DNA of 64,000 bases from Cercis canadensis (GCA_003255065.1 QAOA01003028.1:2110440-2174439), one strand, 5' to 3'; positions 35,782 through 49,044 are shown, numbered from the stretch's first letter. Made by a program: numbers and translations. Notes: generated from the sequence alone by a model not told the origin.

Positions 35782-36829
35782 TATATGTATGCTTTTAGAA
35801 CTGAGGCCCGTAATATCCCTCCTCTTCAGAAAAAAAAATCATATGTTGCAAATTACATGGTGGTTCTCTTTATTTTTATTTTTTTTACAATTAATGTATC
35901 CACATATTTTTTAGATATGGAACTAATCATTGTTTAAGACGAAAGTAATATCTTTGGCTTAAAATGTCTTGAGGCTCAACCTATTTTCACTAAGTCAACA
36001 TTTTATTAGTGTGATTCTCTTTATTAATGATATATAAATGTATAATTGTATTGACGTCATATGTAAATTTTGTGTTACAACTTAAAGTTAGAGTCAAATA
36101 CATATATATATATGTCATATATACAAAAAAAAATATAAAACTAACAATGATAAGATCTAAAAGAAAAATTAGCACACAATCCAATGAATCAAACATTTTA
36201 ATTTTTCACCGAGAAAAAAAAAAACTTTTAATTTTCTATTCGATAATGGAAATGGTGTGAAGCTGCAAGCAAAAGAGGTAATTAAATCATTAAATGCATT
36301 TTTCACTTGAAAATGGTTTGAGATAGAAAATCAAGGAAATAAAACAATAATGCAAAAGAAGTTACATGAATTTATCTATCTAATTAATTATTAATTAATA
36401 CAAATTAACCTCTCTTTTTTGTACCATTCATATTTCATATTACTCCTTTTGAGTGGTGGAATAAATATTTTATAAAAAAAATTTATCCTTTCTGTTATAA
36501 ATTATGATTACTTTATCTCTGTTATAAAAAAAAATGATTACTTTATGTCTTTATATATCAAAATGGAAAAAAACAATGGATGATAGCTAATTTGTTATTA
36601 ATGGTCTTCTTTCCACCATACCATAAAGCGTTGTCCTTCATATTACATTTTCAAGTGTTTATTTTGTTTATTCCAAATAATAGGGACCATCCAAGGCTTT
36701 CATATTTGCATACTCAGCACATACACCCAATTTTCCACCCACTTGATAATTGACAGATCACTTGCTAGTTGCTATAGCACCTCCATATTCGAATTAGATA
36801 TTGTGACAAACATATGTAGATAATAATAA
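35782..36829. other. AT-rich spacer between TOM6 promoter and foldback element
   Basis: Very AT-rich, with poly-A and short TA runs; no coding signal. The final nine bases (36821-36829) are the left target-site duplication of the foldback element. Confidence 0.55.
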
Positions 36830-37377
36830 GGTTTAATTGCAATTTTGATTTCCTATTTTAACCACTTGAACGTTTTGGTCCTCCTTCTTTAAAAATGAAC
36901 TATTGAGTCCCTCTATATTCATAAAATGTATAAGTTTAGTCCATTTATCTTTAAGTCAAAATTCTTAGGTTTATTTTAAGGTGTAAAGTTCTTTGATTCA
37001 TAATCCCACCGTTCAGATTGAAGAGCTACGTCTTGTGAATATTTCCATTAAATTTAAGCCCGATCTAACGGTGAATAAGTCTAAATTTTTGGTTAAATAA
37101 AAACTTATGATTTTGGTATTTTGGGCTGAGTTTCATCGTTAGATCGAGCTCAAATTTAGTGAGAAGGTTCACAAGATGTAGCTCTTTAATCTGAACGGTG
37201 AGATTATGAATTAGAGAACTTTACAACTTGAAATAAACCTAAGAATTTTGACTTAAAGATAAATAGACTAAACTTGTACATTTTATGAATATAGAGGGAC
37301 TCAATAGTTCATTTTTAAAGAAGGGGGACCAAAACGTTCAAGTGGTTAAAATAGGGGACCAAAATTGTAATTAAGCC
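36830..37377. mobile_element. Foldback element with long inverted repeats (Mutator-like, non-autonomous)
   Basis: The two halves are long, slightly diverged inverted repeats: the left arm (36830 to about 37071) begins GGTTTAATTGCAATTTTG and the right arm (about 37135-37377) ends as its complement. A loop of about 60 bp separates them. A 9-bp direct repeat, TAATAATAA, flanks the element at 36821-36829 and 37378-37386, the length made by Mutator-like transposases, although the flank is itself a simple AAT repeat and so is weak evidence. There is no coding capacity. Confidence 0.85.
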
Positions 37378-37386
37378 TAATAATAA

Positions 37387-38289
37387 TAATAATTGTCATA
37401 GTTAGGGGAAAAATAGAGAAAGTTAATTTCTGTACATACAATGTGAAAATTATATGTGCATTACGATGATTTAACTAAAAAACCTCATTAGGAGAAGAAA
37501 AGGAAGTCATAAAACTGGTTACTATAAAATTGCTAAAAAAATTAACATGCCATTTTTTCTTATGCATTTATATTTGCGTGCGGATCTGAAATTCGTTTTC
37601 TTATAGAATCCTATTAGCACTTTAGATTTCTTTAAATATATAAAAATGGTTAATGGCTTGGCTTCTCTGGAGTAGAATATCTGAATATTAATAAAAAAAA
37701 AAACATCACCAAGTCTTAATTGGGGTCAAATAAAAAGACAAAGAAAAAAACATAACACATTTAGGTTAGGGTCAATGGATTTGAACATTTTATTGTTATT
37801 AAAAAATGAAAATTAAATATGATTTTTTAAGTCACAGACACAAGAGGTAGAGCTGCTCACACCACTAAGCATCAAGCACATGCCGCATTGGCGAATAGGA
37901 CCAAAAACAATGAATAACGTGTCAAGCAATGAATACCTGAAATGCGGTTAAAAGATGGTAGCAGGCGCAGTATATAAAAGCTCATGGCCTTAAATTCAGA
38001 AAAGTTGACGTGTGTGCAACAGTCGTAGGTTAAGGAGTAGCCCCGTTCACAGCATAGCATTACCATTTATCACCACCACCAGCCTACCACTGTAGTACAC
38101 ACTACGCACACAAAGAGTGAGAAGAAGAAAGAGCGCACAGACAGTCAACCTTTTGCATTAAACCCCCAAACAAAAGCAAAAGCAAACCAATTGCACAGAC
38201 TCTGTTTCTATTCCAAACCAACTAAACCCTATTTTTCTCGGTCTCCAATCCACGGAGACACAAGACACATTCATATCGTAATCATCTTC
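37387..38289. other. Spacer and ATL gene promoter/leader
   Basis: AT-rich up to about 37800, then the promoter region of the RING-H2 gene with a TATA box at 37971-37980 and a leader of about 285 bases. No other gene seen. Confidence 0.6.
37971..37980 (+). promoter_or_regulatory. TATA box of the ATL gene
   Basis: TATATAAAAG. Transcription would begin near 38005; the first ATG after that point is 38290, which supports the start chosen for the RING-H2 gene. Confidence 0.6.
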
Positions 38290-39525
38290 ATGATGATGAT
38301 AATGGTTCCTTCTCAGCCACCGTCGCAGCAGTGGGCCCCATCTCCCTCTCCTTCTCCTTCTCTCTCTCCAACCTTGTCTCTCTCTGCTTGGGTCAACAAG
38401 CCATCATCGCCGCCCAAGTCGCCGGTTGACTTCAGCCCACCCTTGATTGCAATGGTGGTTGTCGTCGCCACCGCTTTCCTCGTCGTTACGTATTCCCGCC
38501 TCATCTCCCGCCACCTCGTGCCTCCAATTCTTCAACTCTTTCGGCGGTGGTGCCGCCGTCGAAGACGCTCTTACATCCCGTCCTCATCCGGGGACCTGGA
38601 CTCGCTCCCTTATGACTCGCCTTTCGAGGCAATGGATGGGCCCCACGTGTTCTCCCCTTACGGCTTGGACGAATCTGTGATCAAGACCATTCCGTTTTCC
38701 CTCTACACCACCAAATCCAATGGTCGCTTCGAAGAGTCTCGTCGTGATTGCGCTGTGTGTTTATTGGAATTCGAAGACGATGACTATGTCCGCACGCTAC
38801 CCGTTTGTTCCCACACTTTTCACGTTGATTGTATAGATGTTTGGCTCAGGTCCCACGCCAACTGTCCTCTTTGCCGTGCCGGAGTATTATGTGCTGCTTC
38901 TCCCTTCATGCCCATGATGGCGGCAAGGATTCGACCCAGTTTCGATGACGACACCATGTTGCATAGAATCAATATGGACCCTCTTATTGAAGCTCCGCTA
39001 CCCATATCTCAATCACTGGTACCAGAGATCACGCCGTGCACCGAGGACCAATCGCCCAGAAGGAACAACGGGAATCCAGACGATCGCTTCAACGGTCGCA
39101 ATTTTCTGCTGAAGCGATCCTATTCGTTTGGATTCGAACGGAGCTTGGCGTCCGAGAGAATGATGATGGAGCCAGTGACGGCGTCTCCGTGGAGATACCG
39201 GAGAGGAACTAGCAGCTTCTGGAGCAAACGGCCATCGCCGTTTGGGTCGTTGGGCAAGTCTAGAGTGTTTTCATTCAGATACTATAGGGGAATGAAATCA
39301 CCGTTCTTCCGGCGAAGGGGGTTCTTCCCGTTATCGGAGTCGAGCATGAGGTACGCAGGCGTGGGTGGAGGAAGCTCATCGCGGCGAAGCAAGTCAATTG
39401 CAAGCCCCATGTTTCTGAGGTCATCGGCTCTGGCAGCGGTGGGCGTGGCGGCTTTCTCGTCGAGCCGGCTCAGGTGTGGCGATCCGGAGGCGTTACTGTC
39501 ACCGGAGAGGTTTAACCGCAGATGA
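38290..39525 (+). CDS. ATL-family RING-H2 E3 ubiquitin ligase
   Basis: Intronless, 411 residues, as is typical of ATL genes. Order: Pro/Ser-rich N-terminus; one membrane span (about 55-72, LIAMVVVVATAFLVVTYSRL); a basic run (RRWCRRRRR); the GLD motif (GLDESVIKTIP); then a RING-H2 finger beginning CAVCLLEFEDDDYVRTLPVC, continuing with HTFHVDC and ending CPLC. The proline before the last Cys pair and the WLRSHANCPLC ending fit the ATL consensus. The C-terminal half is basic and serine-rich. ATL ligases are membrane-anchored and often induced by elicitors or stress. The overall form resembles ATL65, but I am not sure of the member. An open frame reaches back to 38191 but has no ATG there; 38290 is the first ATG in the predicted transcript. 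Confidence 0.92.
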   Translation: MMMIMVPSQPPSQQWAPSPSPSPSLSPTLSLSAWVNKPSSPPKSPVDFSPPLIAMVVVVATAFLVVTYSRLISRHLVPPILQLFRRWCRRRRRSYIPSSSGDLDSLPYDSPFEAMDGPHVFSPYGLDESVIKTIPFSLYTTKSNGRFEESRRDCAVCLLEFEDDDYVRTLPVCSHTFHVDCIDVWLRSHANCPLCRAGVLCAASPFMPMMAARIRPSFDDDTMLHRINMDPLIEAPLPISQSLVPEITPCTEDQSPRRNNGNPDDRFNGRNFLLKRSYSFGFERSLASERMMMEPVTASPWRYRRGTSSFWSKRPSPFGSLGKSRVFSFRYYRGMKSPFFRRRGFFPLSESSMRYAGVGGGSSSRRSKSIASPMFLRSSALAAVGVAAFSSSRLRCGDPEALLSPERFNRR

Positions 39526-39915
39526 AAACCAAAAAAAAAAAAAAGTCAGAAGAGTTGAACTTCTTTTGAAAATAGCAAATGGCTGGCACAATGACACGTG
39601 GAAGGGTATGATTGGGACAAATCGAATTGAATGGACGGTCGGAGATGGTGCTGTGACGGAGAAGGGTGCTCGGGGCGGGGAGGGGAGGGGAGGAAACGAG
39701 GTTGGGTCAATGGGGGGTGAGGAATTAAATGGTGGTGGTCGCATGCGAGAGAGGGAAAGAGAGTTTTAATGAGATGGTCTGGCAATATGTAGAGGACATT
39801 AATTGGAGGGTAGGGAGAGCATTTAATGAAACAAATTGACGAGAGAGAGTGGCAAGAGTGGTTTATCTTTTAAAATTGTGACCTTACACACAGTGAACAC
39901 TCTCTTTTCCCTGAG

Positions 39916-39920
39916 GGAGA

Positions 39921-39951
<31 letters not shown>
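39916..39951. repeat. (GA)n microsatellite
   Basis: Near-perfect GA dinucleotide run about 400 bp downstream of the ATL stop codon. Confidence 0.9.
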
Positions 39952-42266
39952 CTCATAAATGAGAAATGGATATGGTTGGCACTTGCACTTGCCTTTGGGG
40001 ATTCTTTTGAACATGGCTAATGGATTTGCTTTTGTTTTCCTGTGGTTTTGGGGACTCCTTCGAGTTTTTGTAACTTCGTTTTTTTGGTTTAACATAATGT
40101 GGTGACCTAGGTTTACGGCCACAGACACGAGGCATTAATTGTGGTTTTGGATGCTGACAATCAGTGGTTGGTTCGTTTAGTGTGCTGTGAATTCTTTCAT
40201 CATCACATGATTAATGCAATTTATTTTATTTTGAATTTGGAATCTCTATGTGCTTGAATGAATCCATGTGTAATAATGAGATGCATAATTGGAATGGAAC
40301 CTAAATTCACTTACAATTAACTAAAAATGAGAATTGGCTAACACAATACTTTGATTACTTCTTCTCCATGGCTGTAAAAAGGATTGCCTCCTTTCTATAT
40401 TTGGCTAGTTTTTATGGCAAGTTTTAGATCACACTACTGATAAAATCTATATGAAGTGATATGTGATTCCTTTTGGAAAAAAAATGGATACAATTTGGTG
40501 CTCTTCTTGTAGGATATTGATATATTTATCAATTTACCTTGTCTAGCTCAAAATGTGAATTCCAATACTGTCACTTTTTTCTCCTTTAGACAAAGGAGAT
40601 CTAAGTTTTAGTGCCCCTTTTTGCATCTGACTACCAGTAATGGTACAAGTGTAAAACTAGCATGCACAGACATCAGACATGCACCATCATCATCCAAGAC
40701 TTGGATAAAGCAGTGTCCATTCCTCTCATCACATCACAGATCTTAAAGCCCAATAAAAGCCCAGCCCATAATTAGATTTCAATTTAGCCCAATTATATGC
40801 ATCTCCTTCTCTTTTCTACTTGCTCATGTTGGGCTTTGTGTGTCTTTTGTTTTGTACCAGAAAAAAGCCAAAACCAAAAAACGTTTTGATTCCACCCTAA
40901 ATTTTTAGCAAGAAAAGAAGATCCCCCATTAAAATGAATGGCCAAACAAGGTAATCTTGTCATTTAACTTTCTCAAGCAATAGAGCTCAAATCTATATTA
41001 TCTATCTGCAGTGATCACATGTACTATTAATGTTGCAGGCAACATTAAGGGTAGCACAAAAAGTTAGGTATGATTTATGAGTGGCTATCTTTTCTATTGG
41101 CCTCTAATTGCATGTACTCTATGCTTATACAAGTAGTATTTAGATGAAGGAGTTTGCTACATTATCCTTTGACAAAGGGTCCACTTTGATGTGAAGCTGA
41201 ATTTAAAAGCTGTACCTTGAGGTTTGAGCATTGCTCAACCATCAAGTGGAATGTATGATTTCTTATGCTACTCTATAGTCTGTACTTATTTGTTACTATG
41301 GTTACACCAATTCTCACCTGAATGTATCAATCACTTTGAATATAAGCAAACCACTCATCACATCACAGTCTTGCCTAACCTATCTACACAGCTGGTCTTT
41401 TTCTTCTGTCGGTGGTTACTTATGTGTTTTGCTGCCTTATTCATGATTTTTCAATGAAAAAAATATATAAAATAATGTCATTCACACAACTCTTACCATT
41501 ACAAATATGAAATAACCCCATTTAAATTAAAGTGATTTAATTATAATTAAAAAAAATAATTGGCCATGTATCTAATTCTAATCTACTGGAAATTGTCAAA
41601 ATGAAATACAGAGAATGAAAGCCGGCATTGGCTGATAATGGTATTGTTTAAGGAAATACAATGCATGTGTACGACTCCTTCTTCCTCTACATTACAATAC
41701 TGTTGACTTAGAAATAAGAATAGCTGGTTCATGCAAAGCTGCATTATTGATTAGCCAAGTGGCTTCACTATCATCTATCGGTGATCATAAATGCGCCTGC
41801 ATTTCTAGTCTCTACTAATCTTCTATAAGTTCTAACCATAAACTACCATGCAACTTTTTACTCTTTCTCTATTAACTGCTTTGTAAAATTAGCGCGTTTA
41901 GACCATTGTTATTGTTCTTGATACAGTTGTAGACACAGGAAAAAGGTTATTGATTTTTCATTTACATTTGAATTTAATTATAAAACACAGTTTTTCTTGG
42001 CTTTTTGCCTTTCTGTTTCTGAAATAGTCAAAGGGATAAAAGCAGAGCAACTTTACTTGACGCCTTCACCAAACTGTCACAACCAATATAAATGCGAAGG
42101 GGGTGCGTTACTCAAAACATGCACAAAGACGCAAACTGCTCAAAAAGGCTCATAAACACCGCTGCAAAAATTGTTCAGATATTCATATTCTTTTCGGAAA
42201 ATAATAATCTTTGAATTTATTGCTTCAGCTCAACTAACTCTCCTAACGCCGACCCTTGACTTGAGT

Positions 42267-42293
42267 GTGTGTGTGTCTCTCTCTCTCTCTCTG
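42267..42293. repeat. Compound (GT)n(CT)n microsatellite in LACS2 leader
   Basis: GTGTGTGTGT followed directly by a CT run, about 140 bp before the LACS2 ATG. CT-rich tracts are common in plant 5' leaders. Confidence 0.85.
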
Positions 42294-42432
42294 TTAAATT
42301 CAGCTACGCTTTACCATTATTACAACTAGCTTTTGGGGGAAAAAAAACCCATCACCATTTCGCTTTCTATCATCCCCTGTTTTACAGAGTTACACTACTC
42401 TGAAACCCATTTCTGGAGATTAAAGCTTTACA

Positions 42433-45400
42433 ATGGCTGAGGTTTACAGTGTGAAGGTGGAGGAGGCAAGGCCAGCAAGTCGTGAAAAGCCATCAGCAGG
42501 CCCTGTATATAGGTGCATTTATGCAAAAGATGGCCTTTTGGAGTTGCCTCCAAGTCTAGAATCTCCATGGGACTTCTTCAGGTAATTTTCTTTTTCTTTA
42601 TAAGGGAATCATGCATTGGATTATACATATAATGCCCAACGTTTTATTGTAGTGGCACTTGTGTAGAGAAATTTTGCTGAGAGAAAGCAGGGGAGGCCTT
42701 TTTTTTTCTTGCTTAACAACACTAGTGATAGATCTGTCATCGACTTTGCTAGATTGCTAATGTTATAGAGAACAATTAGCAAGTGACAAATGGAATCTTT
42801 GAGACACCCATTATCTAAATGACAATGTCGGAGACATAACAATTAGAATGCCATTGGTTTCATGACCACATCCATTAAAAAAAATGGCCCATGCAGGTCT
42901 CGAACCTGCGACCTTCGCGTTATTAGCACGACGCTCTAACCAACTGAGCTAATAGGCCACTTGTCTTATTCATTTTAAAATATTAATCTAGTTTAAGTAA
43001 GAAACTGCTATTTCGCTTGGCTCTTCTCCTTGCCGAATATGGTAACCGAAACGAAACGAACATATTAGTTGCTACCGTGTTGTCTATTGTGCCACTGAAG
43101 AAATTTGAAATGAGGAAATAGTGTTAAGAGTTTATGGGTTTTAACTCTTCTCCCTAAGTAGTTATGATGATTCTCTTCGCAGGGACTCTGTTAAGAGGAA
43201 TCCCAGCAACCCAATGTTGGGTCGGCGTCAAAAAACTGATTCAAAGGTACTAACTTTAATGTTTCTCTATTGTATGCATCATTTCCTTCTAGTTTGGTGA
43301 GCTACAATATAAAAAAAAATTCACTTTCTTTGTCAAATTCTGAACGAGAAAACGTATGTTATGTAAACATTCAATTGAATTTGCAGGTGGGTCCCTATGT
43401 ATGGCTCGCATATCAAGAGGCCTATGATACTGCCATCCGAATGGCTTCAGCCATGAGGAGCCGTGGTGTCAAACCTGTAAGTTCATATGGCTCTCTGCCT
43501 CTAATTCTCCCACTTCTATCAAATTTCATTAATACTCTGTGTCGGGAATCGTTAAGCATAAAACTGAATCCAATTAATGTTTTTTTATATCGTAAGGGAG
43601 ATCGTTGTGGCATATATGGATCCAACTGCCCCGAATGGATAATTTCAATGGAGGTATAACAGTTTGTTTGTGTCATCTTTCTCATAATACTAGAATGGAT
43701 TATACGTCATTATTATATATCTGGCCTCATTAATTATTATGTAGGGACTTGATTCAACTTTTGTGTTTTGCAGGCTTGTAATAGCTGTGCAATAACATAC
43801 GTCCCATTATATGACACTCTTGGTATGTGTTTTGTTCCTTTTCAATTGGTCTCAAGATGCTTGCTTTTATCATTTCAAAGTTTTCCTTTTAAGAACATGT
43901 GCACTCATATGAATATAATTAGCTGTTTGTGTTTCTCTTACATTGATTCAACTAGGAAACGACTTTAACTTCGCTTTACACCTAACAGGTCCTAATGCAG
44001 TTGAATTTATCATAAACCATGCTGAAGTTTCAATAGCATTTGTTCAGGAAAACAAGATACCTTCTGTAAGTTCTAATGCTTCAACCACAACCCTTGTTAT
44101 TTGGACTCTTCCAAGTTGGTTATTTGGTGGAGACTTTTTTATCATCAAGATGAATTAATCTAAAGTTTTATCTCGTAAGATTACCCTATTCAGAAGTGAA
44201 CATGGATGAATCAACCTGGTTATAGTGTGAGCCAGAAGTTAATTGCTTTCATGATTTGGTGATGGTTTAGCTTTTAGCTTCAAACCACGCTATGATTGTC
44301 TTGTTCTTCCTCACTTTAATTCCTCTTCAGAGAATATGCTTATTACAGAAGAAGGGACATAAATTTAGTGAGTAAATGCCTTAGTGATAGCTATTTTGCT
44401 ATGTTATGCCACAGATATTACCTTATTTATAAGTTATAAGATGCCTCAGACATATAAGTGTTATCTGTTCTCTAAAATGAAATATGGGATTAGGAAGCTA
44501 GTAGTACCCTCGTTAGCTGACTTATATTTATATATAGGATTTCTTCACGCCACTTGCCCAGAAAAAGTAATGTAGAAATCAGGTATTCAATTTTTGCTGA
44601 CAAAATTTAGTATATATTGCCAATTTTTTTTCACTTTATTATATCTTGACTGGTTGTAAGTTATCCATTTAATTGCTTACAGATAATTAATTTACTGTCT
44701 GAGACAGAATTGAGGAATTTCTTTTATACTTAATAATTACTGTTCCTACAGATTCTGTCGTGTCTTGAACGGTGTTCTTCAAATCTAAAAAGTAGGTCAA
44801 CCGTTGCCATCTTCCATCCAAATACTTTTAGGATTAAGGTTTTCCCTCTTTTTAATGTAACCAAGCTATGTAAATAATGGTGTAGCTATTGTGAGTTTTG
44901 GAAATGTTTCAACTGCGCAAAAGAAGGAAGCTGAGGAACTTGGTGTGTCCTGCTTCTCCTGGGGAGAGTTTCTGCAGTTGGTATGATATTAAACTTGTTT
45001 TTCACATGCATAGTTGATGTTTATAAAGTAGGAACGTGATTCATTTGATTCAGTCTTCTGAGATATTTTTGTGACATTCTAATCCTGGATCTTTGTTTCT
45101 CCAGGGTAATTTAGATTGGGATCTACCATCAAAAAAGAAGACTGACATCTGCACGATAATGTACACAAGTGGAACAACTGGAGAGCCCAAAGGTGTTATC
45201 ATTAAGAATGAGGCTTTCATGGCTGAAGTGTTGTCTATTGACCAACTACTTTTGTTAACAGACAAAGTGGTAAAATAGCCATTTTTCTCTGAGGTTCATG
45301 AGTTTCATGTTGTTTTTAACTCTGGCAACCTCCCCCTGGCCCTTGATGCATGTCGAAATAATTCTGAGGGAGGAACATAAGTATGTCTCATTTTTACTAG

Positions 45401-48298
45401 TCCTTTTATTTTAGTTTCTGGGAGTTATACTAGGTGATAATGATCTTCAGGTTTCCTTTCCTCTTTCATCCCTTATGACCCAATTTTTGATAGAGAATTT
45501 ATTTACAGACATAGTACTATTCTAACAATAACATGGTGCTCATCAGTCCCCTTAGGGATACATGTTAAATGCGGTGGTCATGTTTCAAGTTAAGATAATG
45601 AGTAACAAGACAAAGTTGACTTGTCTTCTTTATGTAATGCTACGATGCTGAAATAAACAATGCACTTTGTAGGGAACCGAACAAGACGTATTCTTCTCTT
45701 TCCTTCCTCTAGCTCATGTATATGACCAGATAATGGAGAGCTATTGCATCTACAAGGGCTCCTCAGTAGGGTTTTGGCAAGGCGTAAGATTTGGATTCAT
45801 TTCTTGCAATTGATTTCTGGTTCATTCCTCCAGTGTTGTGTAATTTTAGCCTGTTTTATGATTCTTATGGTATGTTTCATGTTAATTCTTGCAGGATGTG
45901 AGGTTCTTAATGGAAGATGTTCAGGCACTGAAACCAACCATATTCTGTGGTGTTCCAAGAGTTTTTGACCGTATTTATGCTGGTAAGACACGAATGCTCC
46001 TTATGCTCATCTCTGGCTGTGTAACTACATTATCTAAATTATTTTTCCAAGCATTGACTTTAAGCATTGTGCCTGAAGGTATCACTAGCAAAATTTCATC
46101 TGGTGGAGCACTGCAGAGTACATTGTATCACTATGCGTATAACTAGTACGTTTTGCCATAACAGTCTTGAGTGTTTTATTTTTCTGTCCTAGTGTAAACT
46201 AATCTGGTATCTACTGACAGCAAGTTGGGGTATCTGGAGAAGGGTCTTCCACAAGACAAAGCAGCACCTCTGTTTGATAGGCTTGTGTTTGATAAGGTCT
46301 TCCACGTTATCCTTATCCTTGTGAATTCTGTTCAGGAAATTAGGTTTGAAATCTAAACATTTGTTTTATTGACAGATAAAACAAGCATTAGGTGGACGAG
46401 TTCGTATCCTGTTATCAGGCGCTGCTCCTTTGCCTAAGCATGTGGAGGAGTTTTTCAGGGTCACAATTGGATCTACTTTATCACAAGGATATGGTATATT
46501 ACATAAATCTTCAGCTAAACATGTCTATGAGATTTTTCAATATATTTTGAAGCAAGACTAAATTTTTAATGATGTCATCTCTGTTATTATAAATGGTTCT
46601 TGCATGATTCCACAGGATGTGTGTCATTAACATTCAAATGTGTGTAGACCATCTTCAGCATGTGCTCCATTCCTGGAAGTCTTAATTTTTCTTGAGGAGT
46701 CCATTAATTTATTATCATTTCGGCATGACAGGTCTTACTGAAAGTTGTGGTGGGTGTTTCACAGCAATAGCCAATGTGTTTTCTATGGTGGGAACAGTTG
46801 GGATCCCCATGACAACCATTGAAGCCAGGCTTGAATCTGTCCCAGAGATGGGATATGATGCACTTTCCAGCGAACCCCGTGGAGAAATTTGCCTGAGAGG
46901 AAATACCTTGTTTGCTGGTTACCACAAGCGACAAGATCTAACTGAAGAGGTCTTGGTTGATGGTTGGTTTCATACAGGTAAAACTGCATCTGTTAAAGGT
47001 TAAAATGGCATCAATGAAGTATTCTCTTTCCTTCTCCAATCTTCATTAGGATTCCCCAGTCGAACAGTCGAACATTTAGTATTCTTAACTGTCTCTTTCT
47101 GGGCACCTTTCGGTATCTTGTGAAACTGCTACTAGAAGAATATATACTACAAGTGCTGAACTGGCAAAGTAGAACATTTCTTGACAAGAGCGGCTGTTCA
47201 TTAAAATTAGAGCAATCCAAGATTTTCATGCTTAAAAAGTAAAATACTTAAACATTGCTTGCTCAATTTTGAATCTTTTAGTCAAGAGGGAAGATAGGAA
47301 ATCAAGTTTGACAATTCTGTTATGAACTAATGAATTTCTTCATTCTTGTTTTTCTTATGCACTGCACACAAATTTCTGACAAAAGCTACTTCGCTTCTAA
47401 ATTCAATATATGTAAAGGAATTGATTTGAGAACCATTGCAGGTGACATTGGAGAATGGCAGCCAAATGGATCCATGAAAATTATTGATAGAAAAAAGAAT
47501 ATCTTTAAGTTGTCTCAAGGAGAATATATAGCTGTGGAGAATATCGAAAACAAGTATGCGCGATGCCCTCTTATAACATCGGTATGATTCTGCATCAATC
47601 ACAGAGCACTCTGTTAAATTTTATGGGAAAATTGATTCCATTCAATAATATAGATGGCTTTGATTTTGTATACAGATTTGGGTCTACGGAAACAGTTTTG
47701 AGTCATTTGTGGTTGCTGTGGTAGTTCCTGAAAGAAAGGAACTTGAGGATTGGGCTGTAAACCATAATGTGAGTGGTGATTTTAAATCTTTATGTGAAAA
47801 TCGGAAGGCAAGAAAGTACATTTTGGATGAGCTCAACAGCACTGGTCAGAAACACCAAGTATGTATTTGGAAATAATGGAACTCTCAAATTCAATGCTGC
47901 AAATTTCTTGTATTATGATCTTGCTGGCAGCATCTGACATGAAACAAATTCTTGCAGCTTAGAGGTTTTGAAATGCTAAAAGCTGTTTATCTGGAACCAA
48001 TCCCCTTTGACATGGAGAGAGATCTAATAACTCCAACATTTAAATTGAAAAGACCACAATTACTCAAGTACTATAAGGTTTGCCTCATGAGCTGAGATTA
48101 ATTTGTACTATGACTTTCTATTTACTATCGTCAACATCTCCAGTTAGTTGTATGATTCACAATTTGTATTAAATGTGCATTGGTTTTGGGTACCAAGCAT
48201 TAGGAAGCAATGCTAATATTAACCTTAACCTTTGCCAACATTATTTGCAGGACCATATTGATCAATTATACAAGGAAGCAAAGGGAACCAAGAATTAA
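42433..48298 (+). CDS. LACS2: Long-chain acyl-CoA synthetase 2 (LACS2), cutin-type
   Basis: Nineteen exons join in frame at GT..AG borders to 660 residues: 42433-42581, 43183-43246, 43387-43476, 43597-43653, 43774-43822, 43989-44065, 44752-44791, 44886-44980, 45105-45269, 45673-45783, 45895-45982, 46079-46145, 46221-46296, 46376-46493, 46732-46977, 47442-47581, 47676-47858, 47958-48077, 48251-48298. The AMP-binding signature YTSGTTGEPKG is at 227-237. QGYGLTESCGG, GWFHTGDIGEW and DRKKNIFKLSQGEY follow. The enzyme activates fatty acids with ATP and CoA, at the ER. The sequence follows LACS2 (AKDGLLELPP, INHAEVS, TPTFKLKRPQLL) rather than LACS1 or LACS4; in Arabidopsis LACS2 supplies acyl groups for cutin. 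Intron 1 contains an antisense tRNA gene. No lesion seen. Confidence 0.95.
42885..42958 (-). tRNA. tRNA-Ile (anticodon AAU)
   Basis: The minus-strand sequence folds into a 74-nt cloverleaf. The acceptor stem GGCCTAT pairs with ATGGGCC, with discriminator A. The D-arm is AGCTCAGTTGGTTAGAGC. The anticodon stem TCGTG/CGCGA encloses loop CTAATAA, and the T-arm contains GGTTCGAGACC. No intron and no encoded CCA. A run of T on the minus strand starts at the 3' end (42884 downwards), a good Pol III terminator. It lies inside intron 1 of LACS2, on the opposite strand. Confidence 0.97.
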
Positions 48299-49044
48299 AG
48301 CAGGTAGCCAAGCGGGAATGCTATTTACAAATATACTAATTTCTGGCAGTTTCCTCCAAATCCATTTGGCTCCTTGTACATTTGGTCCATTATTGTATCG
48401 ATTGAAAATATATATAACATAGAATTGTTCTTTACATTACAACAGCAATTATGTGTGCTCATTTTAGCACCCGAAAAAAAAAAAACTATGTATTTATGCC
48501 TTTTTCTGTTCCGATTTATTAATAAGATGATTGAAGATTATAAAGAACTAGAAATTTCGTGTGCCATGCAAAATCGGTTTGTTCCTAAATCCTTTTAACC
48601 AATTCTCTATTTTGCTAATTAATCAGGTAAGGATTAGTGCATTAACGTGTAGTGTGCACCGCAGCCAAGTTGAATGGGATCAAATAGAAAGAGTTATCCG
48701 CAAGTATATGAAAAAGAAAGAATTAGAATCCTTTTAGGCAAATGCATTAGAATCCTTATAGGAAAAGGAAACTCAGTAAGAGCTGTGGGAGAAGCCTCAG
48801 ATCTTGAGTGGGAAACCAGTTATATTTGCATTATATTGCCGATTCAGATATCATAACAAGCTGGGTCTGCTCTGTGCCTGTGCCGCGCCTACCCAAGCAA
48901 GTAGCCGATTCTGACTTGGTAGAGCTGGTGCTGCTGTTGACTGCGGGAACAACCAAAACAGACAGATGATTTTAATGAGTTTTATCAGCAACTTTTCCAT
49001 CAAAAAGGCTTCTTCGGAAAAAGCTTCATCTAGACATTGGGAAT
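48299..49044. other. LACS2 3' UTR and spacer
   Basis: Contains the LACS2 3' UTR and AT-rich spacer. The ORFs at 48210-48422 and 48374-48598 overlap the last LACS2 exon or 3' UTR and are not supported as genes. Confidence 0.6.

Larger units (their letters stand above)
39526..42432. other. ATL 3' region, spacer and LACS2 promoter/leader
   Basis: Begins with G-rich and GA-rich 3' sequence, including a (GA)n tract at 39916-39951, then AT-rich spacer without recognised genes. It ends with the LACS2 leader, which holds a GT/CT microsatellite at 42267-42293. The ORF at 41224-41457 is probably chance. Confidence 0.55.
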
